A DNA stretch of 64,000 nt from Hoyosella altamirensis (GTDB taxonomy: Bacteria; Actinomycetota; Actinomycetes; Mycobacteriales; Mycobacteriaceae): the NCBI RefSeq assembly GCF_014191505.1, contig NZ_JACHWS010000003.1, positions 992,001 to 1,056,000 of the forward strand. Direction: 5' to 3'. Below, in pieces: positions 46,128 to 54,035 of the stretch (its first letter is position 1; each line of letters starts with the position of its first letter). The notes under the pieces were generated by a model, which worked only from the letters and a program-made list of their open reading frames with translations, had not been told where the DNA came from and searched no databases. Made by a program: the position numbers and the translations under genes.

Positions 46128-46142
46128 GTGACGCTGATCACA
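46128..46142. promoter_or_regulatory. CRP/GlxR-like operator 2 of porin-like locus
   Basis: GTGACGCTGATCACA matches GTGA-N6-TCACA and shares GTGACG and ATCACA with site 1, 85 bases away (about eight helical turns). Confidence 0.62.
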
Positions 46143-46270
46143 CAAACAAGTATGGTCAAGTACGTTAACTCTCTAAACGTAGCTCCCCAATCGTTTAAGA
46201 AGTCGTGTAGAAAAATCTCCGGGGGCCAGAAGCCTGGCCCGGTTAGTTCGATCCAAACCAAGGAGTAACA

Positions 46271-46462
46271 ATGGAAGACTTCGCAACGTTCGCCGGTGCA
46301 CTTGCAGACCTCGGCGCATTCTTCGGCGGCCTGGGTGACTTCCAAGGCGGTTCGGCCGACCTCATCGGCGGGTTCGAAGAAGGCGGCCTGGCCGACGGTG
46401 GTGGCGCTTGGGGCTTCATCGGCTCGGTTGACTACTTCGGCGGCAACGGCAGCATCTCCTGA
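46271..46462 (+). CDS. Small acidic Gly-rich protein, porin-like (PorA/PorH-type candidate)
   Basis: A 63-residue protein starting MEDFATFAGALADLG after a strong AAGGAG. It has 19 Gly, 9 acidic residues and no Lys, Arg, His, Cys or Pro; it ends GNGSIS. It has no signal peptide, like the tiny cell-wall channel proteins PorA and PorH of corynebacteria, which are likewise acidic, unprocessed and amphipathic. A second such gene and a mycoloyltransferase follow. I infer a mycolate-outer-membrane polypeptide; direct homology is not proven. Confidence 0.6.
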   Translation: MEDFATFAGALADLGAFFGGLGDFQGGSADLIGGFEEGGLADGGGAWGFIGSVDYFGGNGSIS

Positions 46463-46485
46463 TCTGCTGACCTAACGGTCTTGTG

Positions 46486-46516
46486 GGCCCTTCAGCACTT
46501 CGCGTGCTGGAGGGCC
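46486..46516 (+). terminator. Hairpin between the two porin-like genes
   Basis: Arms 46486-46498 and 46504-46516 pair over 13 positions with one wobble around TTCGC. No T-run follows, so it may attenuate or stabilise the mRNA between the two genes rather than end it fully. Confidence 0.6.
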
Positions 46517-46589
46517 ACGCAGCATCTAACGGCCTCGTGCCTAAATGTAACTCTCGCAACGACACTCACCACCCAAGGATGGACACACC

Positions 46590-46736
46590 ATGAGCCTTGA
46601 ATCACTCGCTGAAATCGGCGGTTCGCTCGAGACCAGCTCCGAGCTTTCTTTCTCGATCTCCGACATCTTCGGCGGCATCAGCGGCGCAATGGAGTTCGTT
46701 TTGTTCGTCAACGATCTCCTCAGCTTCTTCGGCTGA
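46590..46736 (+). CDS. Second small acidic Ser-rich protein, porin-like
   Basis: A 48-residue protein from ATG 46590 (AAGGA ten bases upstream). It reads MSLESLAEIGGSLETSSE near the start and ends NDLLSFFG. It has 10 Ser, 7 acidic residues and no Lys, Arg, His, Cys or Pro, so the pair share the same unusual composition. The amphipathic C-terminal half (GAMEFVLFVNDLLSFFG) resembles the end of corynebacterial PorA. The serines are candidate O-mycoloylation sites, given the enzyme gene downstream. No signal peptide is seen. Confidence 0.58.
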   Translation: MSLESLAEIGGSLETSSELSFSISDIFGGISGAMEFVLFVNDLLSFFG

Positions 46737-46750
46737 CACGTCTTAGCCGG

Positions 46751-46795
46751 CCAATGTAGTGAGACCCACCCCAGAGGTGGGTCTCACTACATTGG
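46751..46795 (+). terminator. Very strong hairpin terminator after porin-like genes
   Basis: Perfect 20-base arms (46751-46770 and 46776-46795) with a 5-base loop follow the second small gene. Such strength suits a highly expressed short operon. Confidence 0.92.
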
Positions 46796-46963
46796 CGTAT
46801 TGCATGTCTCCGGGCCCGCTCGCCGCGGTTGTCAAGTGGCACAGTGTGTCACCAATCTTGACCAACATGTCGCGAGAACCTGAGTAATCCCTTAAAGTTC
46901 GTTTCGTACACAAGTACGACGATCCCGACACATCCTTATGTCACGCACCAAGGTGAGGTTTTC

Positions 46964-47977
46964 ATGCGCCGAACGACGTTCCGACGCAAGCTTGTCACGA
47001 CACTTGCCGCTGCTGCTCTCGTAGCTGCCCCGATGACGATGACCGCTTCCGTCGCCACCGCGCAGACGTCCGGCGCCTACGTCACATCGACTGTGCAAGA
47101 GGGCCCGCGCAAGCTGACGGTCAACGTGTACTCGCCGTCGATGAACAAGACCATCCCGGTCGAGGTTATGACCCCCGCGGATAACAGCGTCCCGCGTCCT
47201 ACGTTCTACCTGCTCAACGGAGCGGGTGGCGGCGAGGACAGCGCCACCTGGTCGCTGCGCACCGACGCGGACGAATTCTTCGCCGACAAGAACGTCAACG
47301 TCATCACCCCCATCGGCGGCATGTTGTCGTACTACACCGACTGGGAGCGCGACGATCCGGAACTGGGGCGTCACAAGTGGACGACGTTCATCACACAGGA
47401 ACTGCCGCCGGTCATTGATGCCGCGCTGGGCGCGAACGGTGTCAACGCGATCGCGGGTCTCTCGACCTCGGCGACATCCGTGCTGAACCTCGCGATCGCC
47501 CGTCCCGGCCTGTTCAAAGCCGTCGGATCGTACAGTGGCTGCGCGCAGACCTCCGATCCTCTGGGCCAGGCCTATATCCGCACTGTCGTTGAGGGCCGCG
47601 GCCAGGCTGACGCAACAAACATGTGGGGCCCGTATGACGGACCCGGCTGGCGCGCAAACGATCCCGTCCTCAACGCCGAGAAGCTGCGCGGCACCGCGAT
47701 CTACGTCTCCAATGGCACGGGACTCCCCGGCCATCACGACGTGATCGACGCACCTCTCGTTGGTGGCAACCCGGTGACACTCGCCAACCAGATCGTGGTC
47801 GGTGGCATCATCGAAGCGGCCACGATCCCCTGCACGGTCAACCTGCAGGCACGGCTCGCGTCGCTCGACATCCCGGCGCACTTCAACTGGCGTCCCACCG
47901 GCACCCACTCGTGGGGTTACTGGGAAGACGACCTCAAGGACTCATGGCCGATGATCGCGCAGGCGATCGGCGCCTGA
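46964..47977 (+). CDS. Secreted mycoloyltransferase (antigen 85/Myt family)
   Basis: A 337-residue alpha/beta-hydrolase-fold acyltransferase of the antigen 85 esterase family, which transfers mycoloyl groups onto trehalose, arabinogalactan or proteins outside the membrane. A Sec signal peptide ends near ATAQTSG (about residue 33). The nucleophile motif is GLSTS (Ser167), and the catalytic His is in GTHSW (His315). Trp/Asp-rich YYTDWERDDPELG lies in the usual acceptor region. It lies 230 bases after the two porin-like genes and before fadD6; a protein-mycoloylating role like C. glutamicum MytC is attractive but inferred. Confidence 0.88.
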   Translation: MRRTTFRRKLVTTLAAAALVAAPMTMTASVATAQTSGAYVTSTVQEGPRKLTVNVYSPSMNKTIPVEVMTPADNSVPRPTFYLLNGAGGGEDSATWSLRTDADEFFADKNVNVITPIGGMLSYYTDWERDDPELGRHKWTTFITQELPPVIDAALGANGVNAIAGLSTSATSVLNLAIARPGLFKAVGSYSGCAQTSDPLGQAYIRTVVEGRGQADATNMWGPYDGPGWRANDPVLNAEKLRGTAIYVSNGTGLPGHHDVIDAPLVGGNPVTLANQIVVGGIIEAATIPCTVNLQARLASLDIPAHFNWRPTGTHSWGYWEDDLKDSWPMIAQAIGA

Positions 47978-47989
47978 CCTAGAACGCAG

Positions 47990-48027
47990 AAGGGGCGCCA
48001 CGGGGACGATTCCCCGGGGCGCCCCTT
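47990..48027. terminator. Bidirectional hairpin terminator after mycoloyltransferase
   Basis: Outer arms AAGGGGCGCC (47990-47999) and GGCGCCCCTT (48018-48027) enclose an inner CGGGG/CCCCG stem, and the right arm runs into TTTT. It separates the convergent mycoloyltransferase and fadD6 genes. Confidence 0.9.
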
Positions 48028-48043
48028 TTCGCTGTGCTTACTT

Positions 48044-49861
48044 TCAGATGCGGACCTTGCCGGAGGCAACCTCATCCGCGTATTCGGGGTAGTACTCGAC
48101 ATACCCCTTGTCCTTACCTGCGAGGACATACAGCGGGTCCGACACCTTGTCTGGGTCGTAACCCTCGTCTTTCAGTTCAACCTTGCGGCTCTTGAACGTC
48201 GACGTCTGCTCCACTTCCCCGATCACGCGAATGAACAGCGGCACCGCGTAACTCGGCAATGAGTCAATCAGGTGGCCGGCGATCGCCTTCGGGTCAAGGT
48301 CCGCGCCGTCAGCAAGTTTGATCGCCGCCATACCAGCTTTGCCGTCAGTGCCGGGAACTTCCACACCGTAGACGACGGCCTGGTCAACACCCTTGTAGCT
48401 GCCGAGAGCCCCTTCGACCTCAGTGGTCGCGACGTTCTCGCCCTTCCAGCGAAACGTATCCCCCAGCCGGTCCGCGAACGCGATGTGGAAAAGCCCCTGC
48501 TTGTACACGAGATCACCCGTGTTGAACCACTCGTCACCATTCTTGAATGCGTCGCGCAATACCTTCTTTTCCGACGCATCCGGGTCGGTGTACCCATCGA
48601 ATGGTGCACGGCTGGTGATCTTCGTGATGAGCAGCCCCGGCTCCCCCGGCTTCACTTTCCGGAGTTTGCCGTCGTGACCGCGGTGCGGTTTCTCCGTCGC
48701 CTGGTCGTACTCGACGATCGCGAACGGGAGCGGGCACACGCCTGCTGTCTTATCGATGTTGAGGGCGTTGACGAACGCCAGGTTGCATTCACTCGCACCG
48801 TAGAATTCGGCGATCCGCTCGATCCCGAACCGCTCCTGAAACTCCTGCCAGATCTCCGGGCGCAAACCGTTTCCGACGATCACGCGGACTTTGTGCTGCC
48901 GCTCGGCGGGGCGTTCAGGCTGGTTGAGCAGGTACCGCAACAGTTCACCGATGTAGCAGAACGCTGTCGCGTTCGATTCGTTGACCTCGTCCCAGAACCG
49001 CGACACCGAAAATGACCGGCCGATTGCGAGGGTCGCGCCCGCGTTGAGCACCGACGACAGCGACACCGTCAACGCGTTGTTGTGGTAGAGCGGCAGGCAT
49101 GAGTAGAGGACGTCGTCCCCGCTGAGGCGTACTCCGAGCCCGCCCAGCCCGTACATGCTTTTCATCCAGCGCATGTGCGACATCGTGCTGGCTTTCGGCA
49201 TGCCCGTCGTACCTGACGTGAAGATGTAGAACGCCTTCGTGTTTGCCGTGACCTCGGCGCATTCAGCGGGGTTCGCGTCGGAAGCGCCTTCGGCGAGGTC
49301 ATCAAGGTCATTAGCGCCGTCGAGCGTGGTGTCACCGTTGCGCAGCCCAATCACCGCACCTTCAACCTCGTCTCGGGGCAGCGACTCGAACGCTTCAGCC
49401 GACTCCGCCCCCACCACCAGCACCGTGCTGCCGAGCAGTTTCTGGCTGTGGTTGAGGACGTCACCGCGCTGGTTGTAGTTCAGCATCCCCGCCGTGCCGC
49501 CGAGTTTGACGGCAGCGAGGGCGGCGAGCAGAGTCTGCGGCCGGTTCGACGCGAGAATACCGACAACCGACCCGCGCCCCACCCCATGCTGCGCGAACAC
49601 CGACGCGTACCGATTCACGAGGCGGTTAGCTTCCCCGTACGTGATGTCGGTCCCCTCGAAACGCAGGAACGGCCGGTCAGGATTCTTGGCGGCCGCTTTC
49701 TGGAAGATCAGGCCCAGCGAGTTCTTCGTACTTCCTGTGACGGTGACGAGCCCGACCGCGCCTTTCAGCATCTTCGGCGCATCAGGGATGAGCGCCGGAG
49801 CGGCCTTCACAACATCGGTAATCCCGACCCGACGGACTGTCGACTTTGACTTGTGCTCCAT
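48044..49861 (-). CDS. fadD6: Long-chain acyl-CoA synthetase FadD6-like
   Basis: A 605-residue AMP-forming fatty-acid synthetase of the FadD6/FATP group (very-long-chain type). The AMP-binding motif is YIFTSGTTGMPKAS, later FYGASECNLAF, and GDTFRWKGENVATTEVE, which is characteristic of FATP/VLCS-type enzymes. A near-N-terminal segment KMLKGAVGLV may touch the membrane. It activates fatty acids for beta-oxidation or lipid synthesis. It converges with the mycoloyltransferase gene. Confidence 0.93.
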   Translation of the reverse strand: MEHKSKSTVRRVGITDVVKAAPALIPDAPKMLKGAVGLVTVTGSTKNSLGLIFQKAAAKNPDRPFLRFEGTDITYGEANRLVNRYASVFAQHGVGRGSVVGILASNRPQTLLAALAAVKLGGTAGMLNYNQRGDVLNHSQKLLGSTVLVVGAESAEAFESLPRDEVEGAVIGLRNGDTTLDGANDLDDLAEGASDANPAECAEVTANTKAFYIFTSGTTGMPKASTMSHMRWMKSMYGLGGLGVRLSGDDVLYSCLPLYHNNALTVSLSSVLNAGATLAIGRSFSVSRFWDEVNESNATAFCYIGELLRYLLNQPERPAERQHKVRVIVGNGLRPEIWQEFQERFGIERIAEFYGASECNLAFVNALNIDKTAGVCPLPFAIVEYDQATEKPHRGHDGKLRKVKPGEPGLLITKITSRAPFDGYTDPDASEKKVLRDAFKNGDEWFNTGDLVYKQGLFHIAFADRLGDTFRWKGENVATTEVEGALGSYKGVDQAVVYGVEVPGTDGKAGMAAIKLADGADLDPKAIAGHLIDSLPSYAVPLFIRVIGEVEQTSTFKSRKVELKDEGYDPDKVSDPLYVLAGKDKGYVEYYPEYADEVASGKVRI

Positions 49862-49905
49862 GCAACGTCACATTACGGGCGTCCCTAGCGGGAGGAAACA
49901 TGGAG

Positions 49906-50430
49906 TCACAAAACGCCTGGCAAAGTCCAGAGCTGGCCTGTTGCCGAGTCGATCAGGGCTGCACTTGTCACAGTGAGGCTGAGTGGCAACACGTCGGACA
50001 GCATATGCGAGATGTCCGGCACCTGAGCGCGCGTCGCGCGCGTCGCGATGGAGAGATGCGGCAGCCATCGCCCACGTGCATAGTGCTTGTGGACCAGCGC
50101 TCCTGCACTCTCGACAGCATCGAGTGCGCGGAGTTGCCGATTGGCCAAATCGGCTGTGGGCGCGGGCATCAGGCACACCCGCCCGCGGCGCAGGACTCCC
50201 ACTGCGTCGAACCAGAGCGTGAACGGACCGCGCGGCTCTATAGCGGCGAGTTCCCGCTCAACCTTCTTGTGGTCCCATTCGAGCATCACCACGTACGACA
50301 GGTGCGGGTGGTGCTGCTTGTGCGTATGCGACAGCAAGGTGGGCACACCGAGTTCTTCCGCACGGCGCCACAATGTGCGGACCGTGCGTTCCGATGCCGC
50401 GTCGAAAAGCAGGCACACCGCGAGCGCCAC
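49906..50430 (-). CDS. 2H-family phosphoesterase/2'-5' RNA ligase-like protein
   Basis: A 174-residue protein with the two H-x-(S/T) motifs that define the 2H superfamily: HHPHLSYVV (about residues 40-48) and LPHLSIATR (about 123-131). The family includes RNA cyclic phosphodiesterases and 2'-5' ligases. The real substrate cannot be told. It is on the same strand as fadD6, upstream of it, but separated by about 45 bases. Confidence 0.8.
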   Translation of the reverse strand: MALAVCLLFDAASERTVRTLWRRAEELGVPTLLSHTHKQHHPHLSYVVMLEWDHKKVERELAAIEPRGPFTLWFDAVGVLRRGRVCLMPAPTADLANRQLRALDAVESAGALVHKHYARGRWLPHLSIATRATRAQVPDISHMLSDVLPLSLTVTSAALIDSATGQLWTLPGVL

Positions 50431-50453
50431 ACCAGTGACAGTAGCGGCCCAAT

Positions 50454-50502
50454 GGATCGTGAAAGAATTACCCCCTGACAGAGGGAAATTCCTTCACGAT
50501 CC
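50454..50502. terminator. Hairpin terminator between ABC permease and 2H phosphoesterase genes
   Basis: Arms 50454-50469 and 50487-50502 pair over 16 positions with one mismatch, plus an inner CCC/GGG. It lies 8 bases after the exporter permease stop and ends cassette 2. Confidence 0.85.
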
Positions 50503-50509
50503 GTGACGG

Positions 50510-51256
50510 TCAGCCCACACGGCGCCGGAACAGCAGCGCAGCGACAACGATCGCGGTCACACTGATCCCCACGCACCACGCAACGGCGAGCGCCGCACTT
50601 GCACCAATCGGTGTGCCCATCAGCAGTCCCCGCACCGTTTCGATGACGGGTGTGGCCGGCTGGTTCTCCGCGAACCCATGCAGCCACGTTGGCATCGTCT
50701 CGACGGGCACGAACGCGCTGCTCGGATAGGGCAGGAACATCACGAAGAACTGGAATCCCGCGGCACCTTCCGGCGTCTTCGCCAACAGTCCGAACACCGC
50801 TGCGGCCCAGGAGATCGCGAAAATGAACAGGGCGAGCACACCAATGACGGCCAGCCATTCGAGTGGCGTCGCGGACGGGCGGAACCCAATGAGCAGTGCC
50901 GCCGCAATCAGCAAGGTCACTGAGACCGCGTTGCGCAGCATGCTGCCCGCGACATGTCCGCCGAGGATCGCGGCGCCTCCCACGTCGAGCGAGCGGAAGC
51001 GGTCAACAATGCCTTGCTGCAAATCTTCGCTCACCCGAGTTGCTGTCAGTGCCGAAACAAAACCGGTGCAGAGCAACAGAACGCCAGGGAGGGCGTAGTC
51101 GACGTATTCGGCTGTGCCGGTCTGGATCGCGCCACCAAAGAGGTAGACAAACAGCACCAGAATCAGGATCGGCAACATCACCGATGTCAGCAGCGCCTCG
51201 AAGTTCCGGCTGCTCAGCCGGACATTGCGCTCCACCATCACAGTCACGCTAGACAT
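50510..51256 (-). CDS. ABC-2 type exporter permease (DrrB-like), cassette 2
   Basis: A 248-residue permease with six predicted helices. The family loop SEDLQQGIVDRFRSLDVG and the opening VFLFGGAIQTG-type segment (VYLFGGAIQTG) match the permease of cassette 1. Its start overlaps the ATPase gene by 8 bases. Cargo unknown. Confidence 0.88.
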   Translation of the reverse strand: MSSVTVMVERNVRLSSRNFEALLTSVMLPILILVLFVYLFGGAIQTGTAEYVDYALPGVLLLCTGFVSALTATRVSEDLQQGIVDRFRSLDVGGAAILGGHVAGSMLRNAVSVTLLIAAALLIGFRPSATPLEWLAVIGVLALFIFAISWAAAVFGLLAKTPEGAAGFQFFVMFLPYPSSAFVPVETMPTWLHGFAENQPATPVIETVRGLLMGTPIGASAALAVAWCVGISVTAIVVAALLFRRRVG

Positions 51257-52196
51257 GGGCTTTCTCCTTCACTGCTGCGTGACCGGTCAAGGTGAGGAAC
51301 ACATCGTCGAGAGTTGGCTGGTGGACTGTGAACTCGTGGACATCGTTGTTCCCCGGGTCGATGTCGTTGAGGAGTTCACGAACGTGACGGGAGGCGCCGT
51401 CGGTTGCGTAACTGAGTCTGAGCGCGCCCTCGTCGGCGGCGATGTGTGAGCCGGATGCGGCCATGCGGGCGAAGGCCTCGCGATTCGGGGCCCGGACGTC
51501 GAGCCGCTGCTCCCCCACTCGCCGTTTCAGTTCCGCCGGAGTGCCTTCAGCGACAATCCGGCCGCCGTCGATGAGAGCGATCCGGTCAGCCAGGCGATCT
51601 GCTTCCTCCAAGTACTGCGTAGTGAGGACGATGGTGACGCCGGAAGCTGCGAGCTTCGCGATGATGTCCCACATGGTTTTCCGGCTTCGCGGGTCAAGCC
51701 CAGTCGTCGGCTCGTCGAGGAAGATTACTGTCGGCGCACCGACGAGCCCAGCGGCGATATCGAGGCGCCGGCGCATCCCGCCTGAATATGTCTTCGCGAA
51801 TCGGCGTCCAGCCTCGGTCAATTCAAACTGTGCGAGCAGTTCGCTGGCGCGCTGCCGCGCTTGCGCTCGTGAGAGTCCGGCGAGGCGGCCCATCATGCGG
51901 AGGTTCTCCTCCCCCGTTTGCATGCCGTCGAGCGCTGCATACTGCCCCGTCAGGCTGATTTCGCGCCTGACGAGTCGGCGGTCGCGCTCGACGTCTAAGC
52001 CGGCGATGCGCGCGCTTCCACTGTCGGGCCGCGCAAGGGTCGCGAGGATTCGTACGGTGGTTGTTTTTCCCGCGCCATTGGGACCGAGCAGCGCGAAGAT
52101 TTCGCCCCGGGCAACGGAAAAGTCGACCCCATTGAGCACGTCAAGGCCACCATAGGTTTTGCGAAGGCCAATGACTTCGCACATTAGGTCTGGCAC
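51249..52196 (-). CDS. ABC exporter ATPase (DrrA-like), cassette 2
   Basis: A 315-residue ATPase with Walker A LLGPNGAGKTTTVRIL, signature YSGGMRRRLDIAAGL and Walker B VIFLDEPTTGLDP. It is clearly paralogous to the cassette 1 ATPase, with the same C-terminal extension. It is divergent from a TetR gene, with two operators between. Confidence 0.92.
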   Translation of the reverse strand: MPDLMCEVIGLRKTYGGLDVLNGVDFSVARGEIFALLGPNGAGKTTTVRILATLARPDSGSARIAGLDVERDRRLVRREISLTGQYAALDGMQTGEENLRMMGRLAGLSRAQARQRASELLAQFELTEAGRRFAKTYSGGMRRRLDIAAGLVGAPTVIFLDEPTTGLDPRSRKTMWDIIAKLAASGVTIVLTTQYLEEADRLADRIALIDGGRIVAEGTPAELKRRVGEQRLDVRAPNREAFARMAASGSHIAADEGALRLSYATDGASRHVRELLNDIDPGNNDVHEFTVHQPTLDDVFLTLTGHAAVKEKAHV

Positions 52197-52210
52197 TTTC
52201 TCCTCCTTCT

Positions 52211-52245
52211 GCGTATGTCATACGCTTGTTGCGTACTGTATACGC
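52211..52245. promoter_or_regulatory. Two tandem palindromic operators of cassette 2
   Basis: GCGTATG-T-CATACGC (52211-52225, perfect) and GCGTACT-G-TATACGC (52231-52245, one mismatch) have centres exactly 20 bases apart. They overlap the divergent promoter region and are probable sites for the adjacent TetR protein. Confidence 0.78.
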
Positions 52246-52278
52246 ATACTAAGGTTGTTGTCGAGACCGAGGAGGACG

Positions 52279-53025
52279 ATGAGCGCTGCCAGCGATGAGG
52301 GGCTGCTAACGCCAGCCCTGTCCAAGGCGTGGGGTCTGGAAGCAGCGAACGCACGTGGCCCAAAACCGGCACTCAGCGCCGACAGAGTCATCCAGGCCGC
52401 CATCTCGGTGGCCGCCGCAGAGGGCGTGGACGCGGTCTCGATGAAGCGTGTGGCCACTGAACTCGGCACCGGGCCAATGTCGCTGTACCGGCACATCGCG
52501 TCTAAAGACGATTTGCTGAATCTCATGGTGGACACCGCATGCGGTCCGCCCGAAGCCAATCTGCCCTCCGTGGACGACACCTGGCGCACCGGCATCACCC
52601 GCTGGGCCTGGACGCTGCGTCAGCGCTACCAGGAAAACCTGTGGGCCATGAGTGTGCCCGTCACCGGCGCGCCCGTCGCGCCAAACTCAGTGAGGTGGAT
52701 GGAAGCGGGCCTCCAATGTCTCGCGAAAAGCAGCCTCAGCGAAAGCGAACAGGTCTCCGGGATACTCCTGATCAGCAGCTTCATCCGCAGCGAGACGACC
52801 CTCACCGCTCAGCTCGGAGCGGCGATGCAGCAGGCTGGGACGGCGGATGTACTCGCGGGATACGCGGACACGCTGCGACGAGTGACCACACCTACTGACT
52901 TCCCGGCCCTGACGCGCGTCCTCGCCGCGGGAGTTTTCGACGCTAACGACGACGAACCTGACTTCGATTTCCGCTTCGGCCTTGAACGCATCCTCGACGG
53001 GATCGAAACGCTCACCCGCGACTAG
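52279..53025 (+). CDS. TetR-family regulator, cassette 2
   Basis: A 248-residue repressor starting at ATG 52279 after GAGGAGGAC; the frame open to 52159 overlaps the operators and the ATPase gene. HTH: AVSMKRVATELGTGPMSLYR. The TetR_C ligand domain follows. It should autoregulate and repress the divergent exporter. Its stop overlaps the end of the ACR3-like gene by 14 bases. Confidence 0.88.
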   Translation: MSAASDEGLLTPALSKAWGLEAANARGPKPALSADRVIQAAISVAAAEGVDAVSMKRVATELGTGPMSLYRHIASKDDLLNLMVDTACGPPEANLPSVDDTWRTGITRWAWTLRQRYQENLWAMSVPVTGAPVAPNSVRWMEAGLQCLAKSSLSESEQVSGILLISSFIRSETTLTAQLGAAMQQAGTADVLAGYADTLRRVTTPTDFPALTRVLAAGVFDANDDEPDFDFRFGLERILDGIETLTRD

Positions 53026-53959
53026 TGGCCGGAACTCGCACCAGCTGGCTGAGGACCGCGAGCACCGGCAGTTCCACCAACGGGCCAATGACCAGCGCAA
53101 CGGCTATCAGTGGGCGATCCGGAAAAGCCGCCACCGCGAGCGCCAGCGCTATCGGCGAGTTGCGCGCGACGGTCGTCATTGTCAGAGTGACGCGCAGATC
53201 AGCGTGTAGCTTCAGAATGCGCCCCGTTCCCTGCGCGACGACCGGCGTGACGACAAAGAAAAGCCCAAGGGGAATGAGCAGCAGCAGCAACTCGCCACCG
53301 TGGTCGAACACCACGCTGCCCTGCCAGGCGAACATGGCGAAGACCGCCACATAAAGCAGCGGGAGAATCGCACGCGCACTGGAAGCTATCACTATCGAAC
53401 CGGCCGAACTGCCCGCGGCGAGCCGACGCAGCACCAGCGCAGCACACAGCGGCACCGCGAGAACCAGCACCACGGCTTCGACCAGCGTGCGCGTGTCGAT
53501 CATCGCCGCTTCCCCGCCCAGTAACTGCACGTACACCGGGAGCAGAAGCAACTGGAGAATCAGATTGATAGGCAACAGGGCGGCAGCAGAGCCCAAATGG
53601 CCCCGCGCCAAAGCCGTGAATACCAGGTACCAGTCAGTGCACGGCGTGACCAGCAGGAGGAGCAGCCCAATCCGCAAGTCCGGGCTGCCGCCAAGCAAGC
53701 CCGCCCCTAGAGCCCACGCGAAGAACGGCGTCCACACGAAGTTGATCACCAGACTCGCCGCGACTACCGTTCTCGCGTTGCGCGCAGACCTGATCTGCGC
53801 GGCGTCCATTTGGAGAAACACGGCCGTCAGCATCAGCAGAAGCGCGGGCAGAACCACGTGCCCCGCTGCTGCCTCGATAGGCAGAACGATCCCCGCACCA
53901 ATACCGAGCAGCGCGGCGAGCGCCACGAACACGCCCTGGAGGCGTTCGAGTGCTGACAT
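53012..53959 (-). CDS. ACR3/BASS-family membrane carrier (arsenite efflux-like)
   Basis: A protein of about 315 residues with ten predicted helices, belonging to the bile acid:sodium symporter superfamily. The segment LLVTPCTDWYLVFTALARG matches the conserved Cys-containing region of ACR3 arsenite exporters. No arsenate reductase or ArsR gene is adjacent, so arsenic resistance is only probable. The ATG at 53959 is preferred over the TTG three bases before it. Confidence 0.75.
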   Translation of the reverse strand: MSALERLQGVFVALAALLGIGAGIVLPIEAAAGHVVLPALLLMLTAVFLQMDAAQIRSARNARTVVAASLVINFVWTPFFAWALGAGLLGGSPDLRIGLLLLLVTPCTDWYLVFTALARGHLGSAAALLPINLILQLLLLPVYVQLLGGEAAMIDTRTLVEAVVLVLAVPLCAALVLRRLAAGSSAGSIVIASSARAILPLLYVAVFAMFAWQGSVVFDHGGELLLLLIPLGLFFVVTPVVAQGTGRILKLHADLRVTLTMTTVARNSPIALALAVAAFPDRPLIAVALVIGPLVELPVLAVLSQLVRVPATSRG

Positions 53960-54035
53960 CAACGGCTAGCCCAGGAGCCGACGGCACACATCATTCCCTA
54001 ACGGTAAACGCCCCCCGAGCGTGAAGGTCACGACA

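Larger units (their letters stand above)
45747..46270 (+). other. Long AT-richer regulatory region before the porin-like gene
   Basis: These 524 bases contain no convincing gene. They hold an inverted repeat CCATATGC/GCATATGG (45889-45896 and 45913-45920), two CRP-like sites (46043-46057, 46128-46142), and an AT-rich leader ending in AAGGAG. The size and content indicate a strongly regulated promoter with a long 5' leader. Confidence 0.7.
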
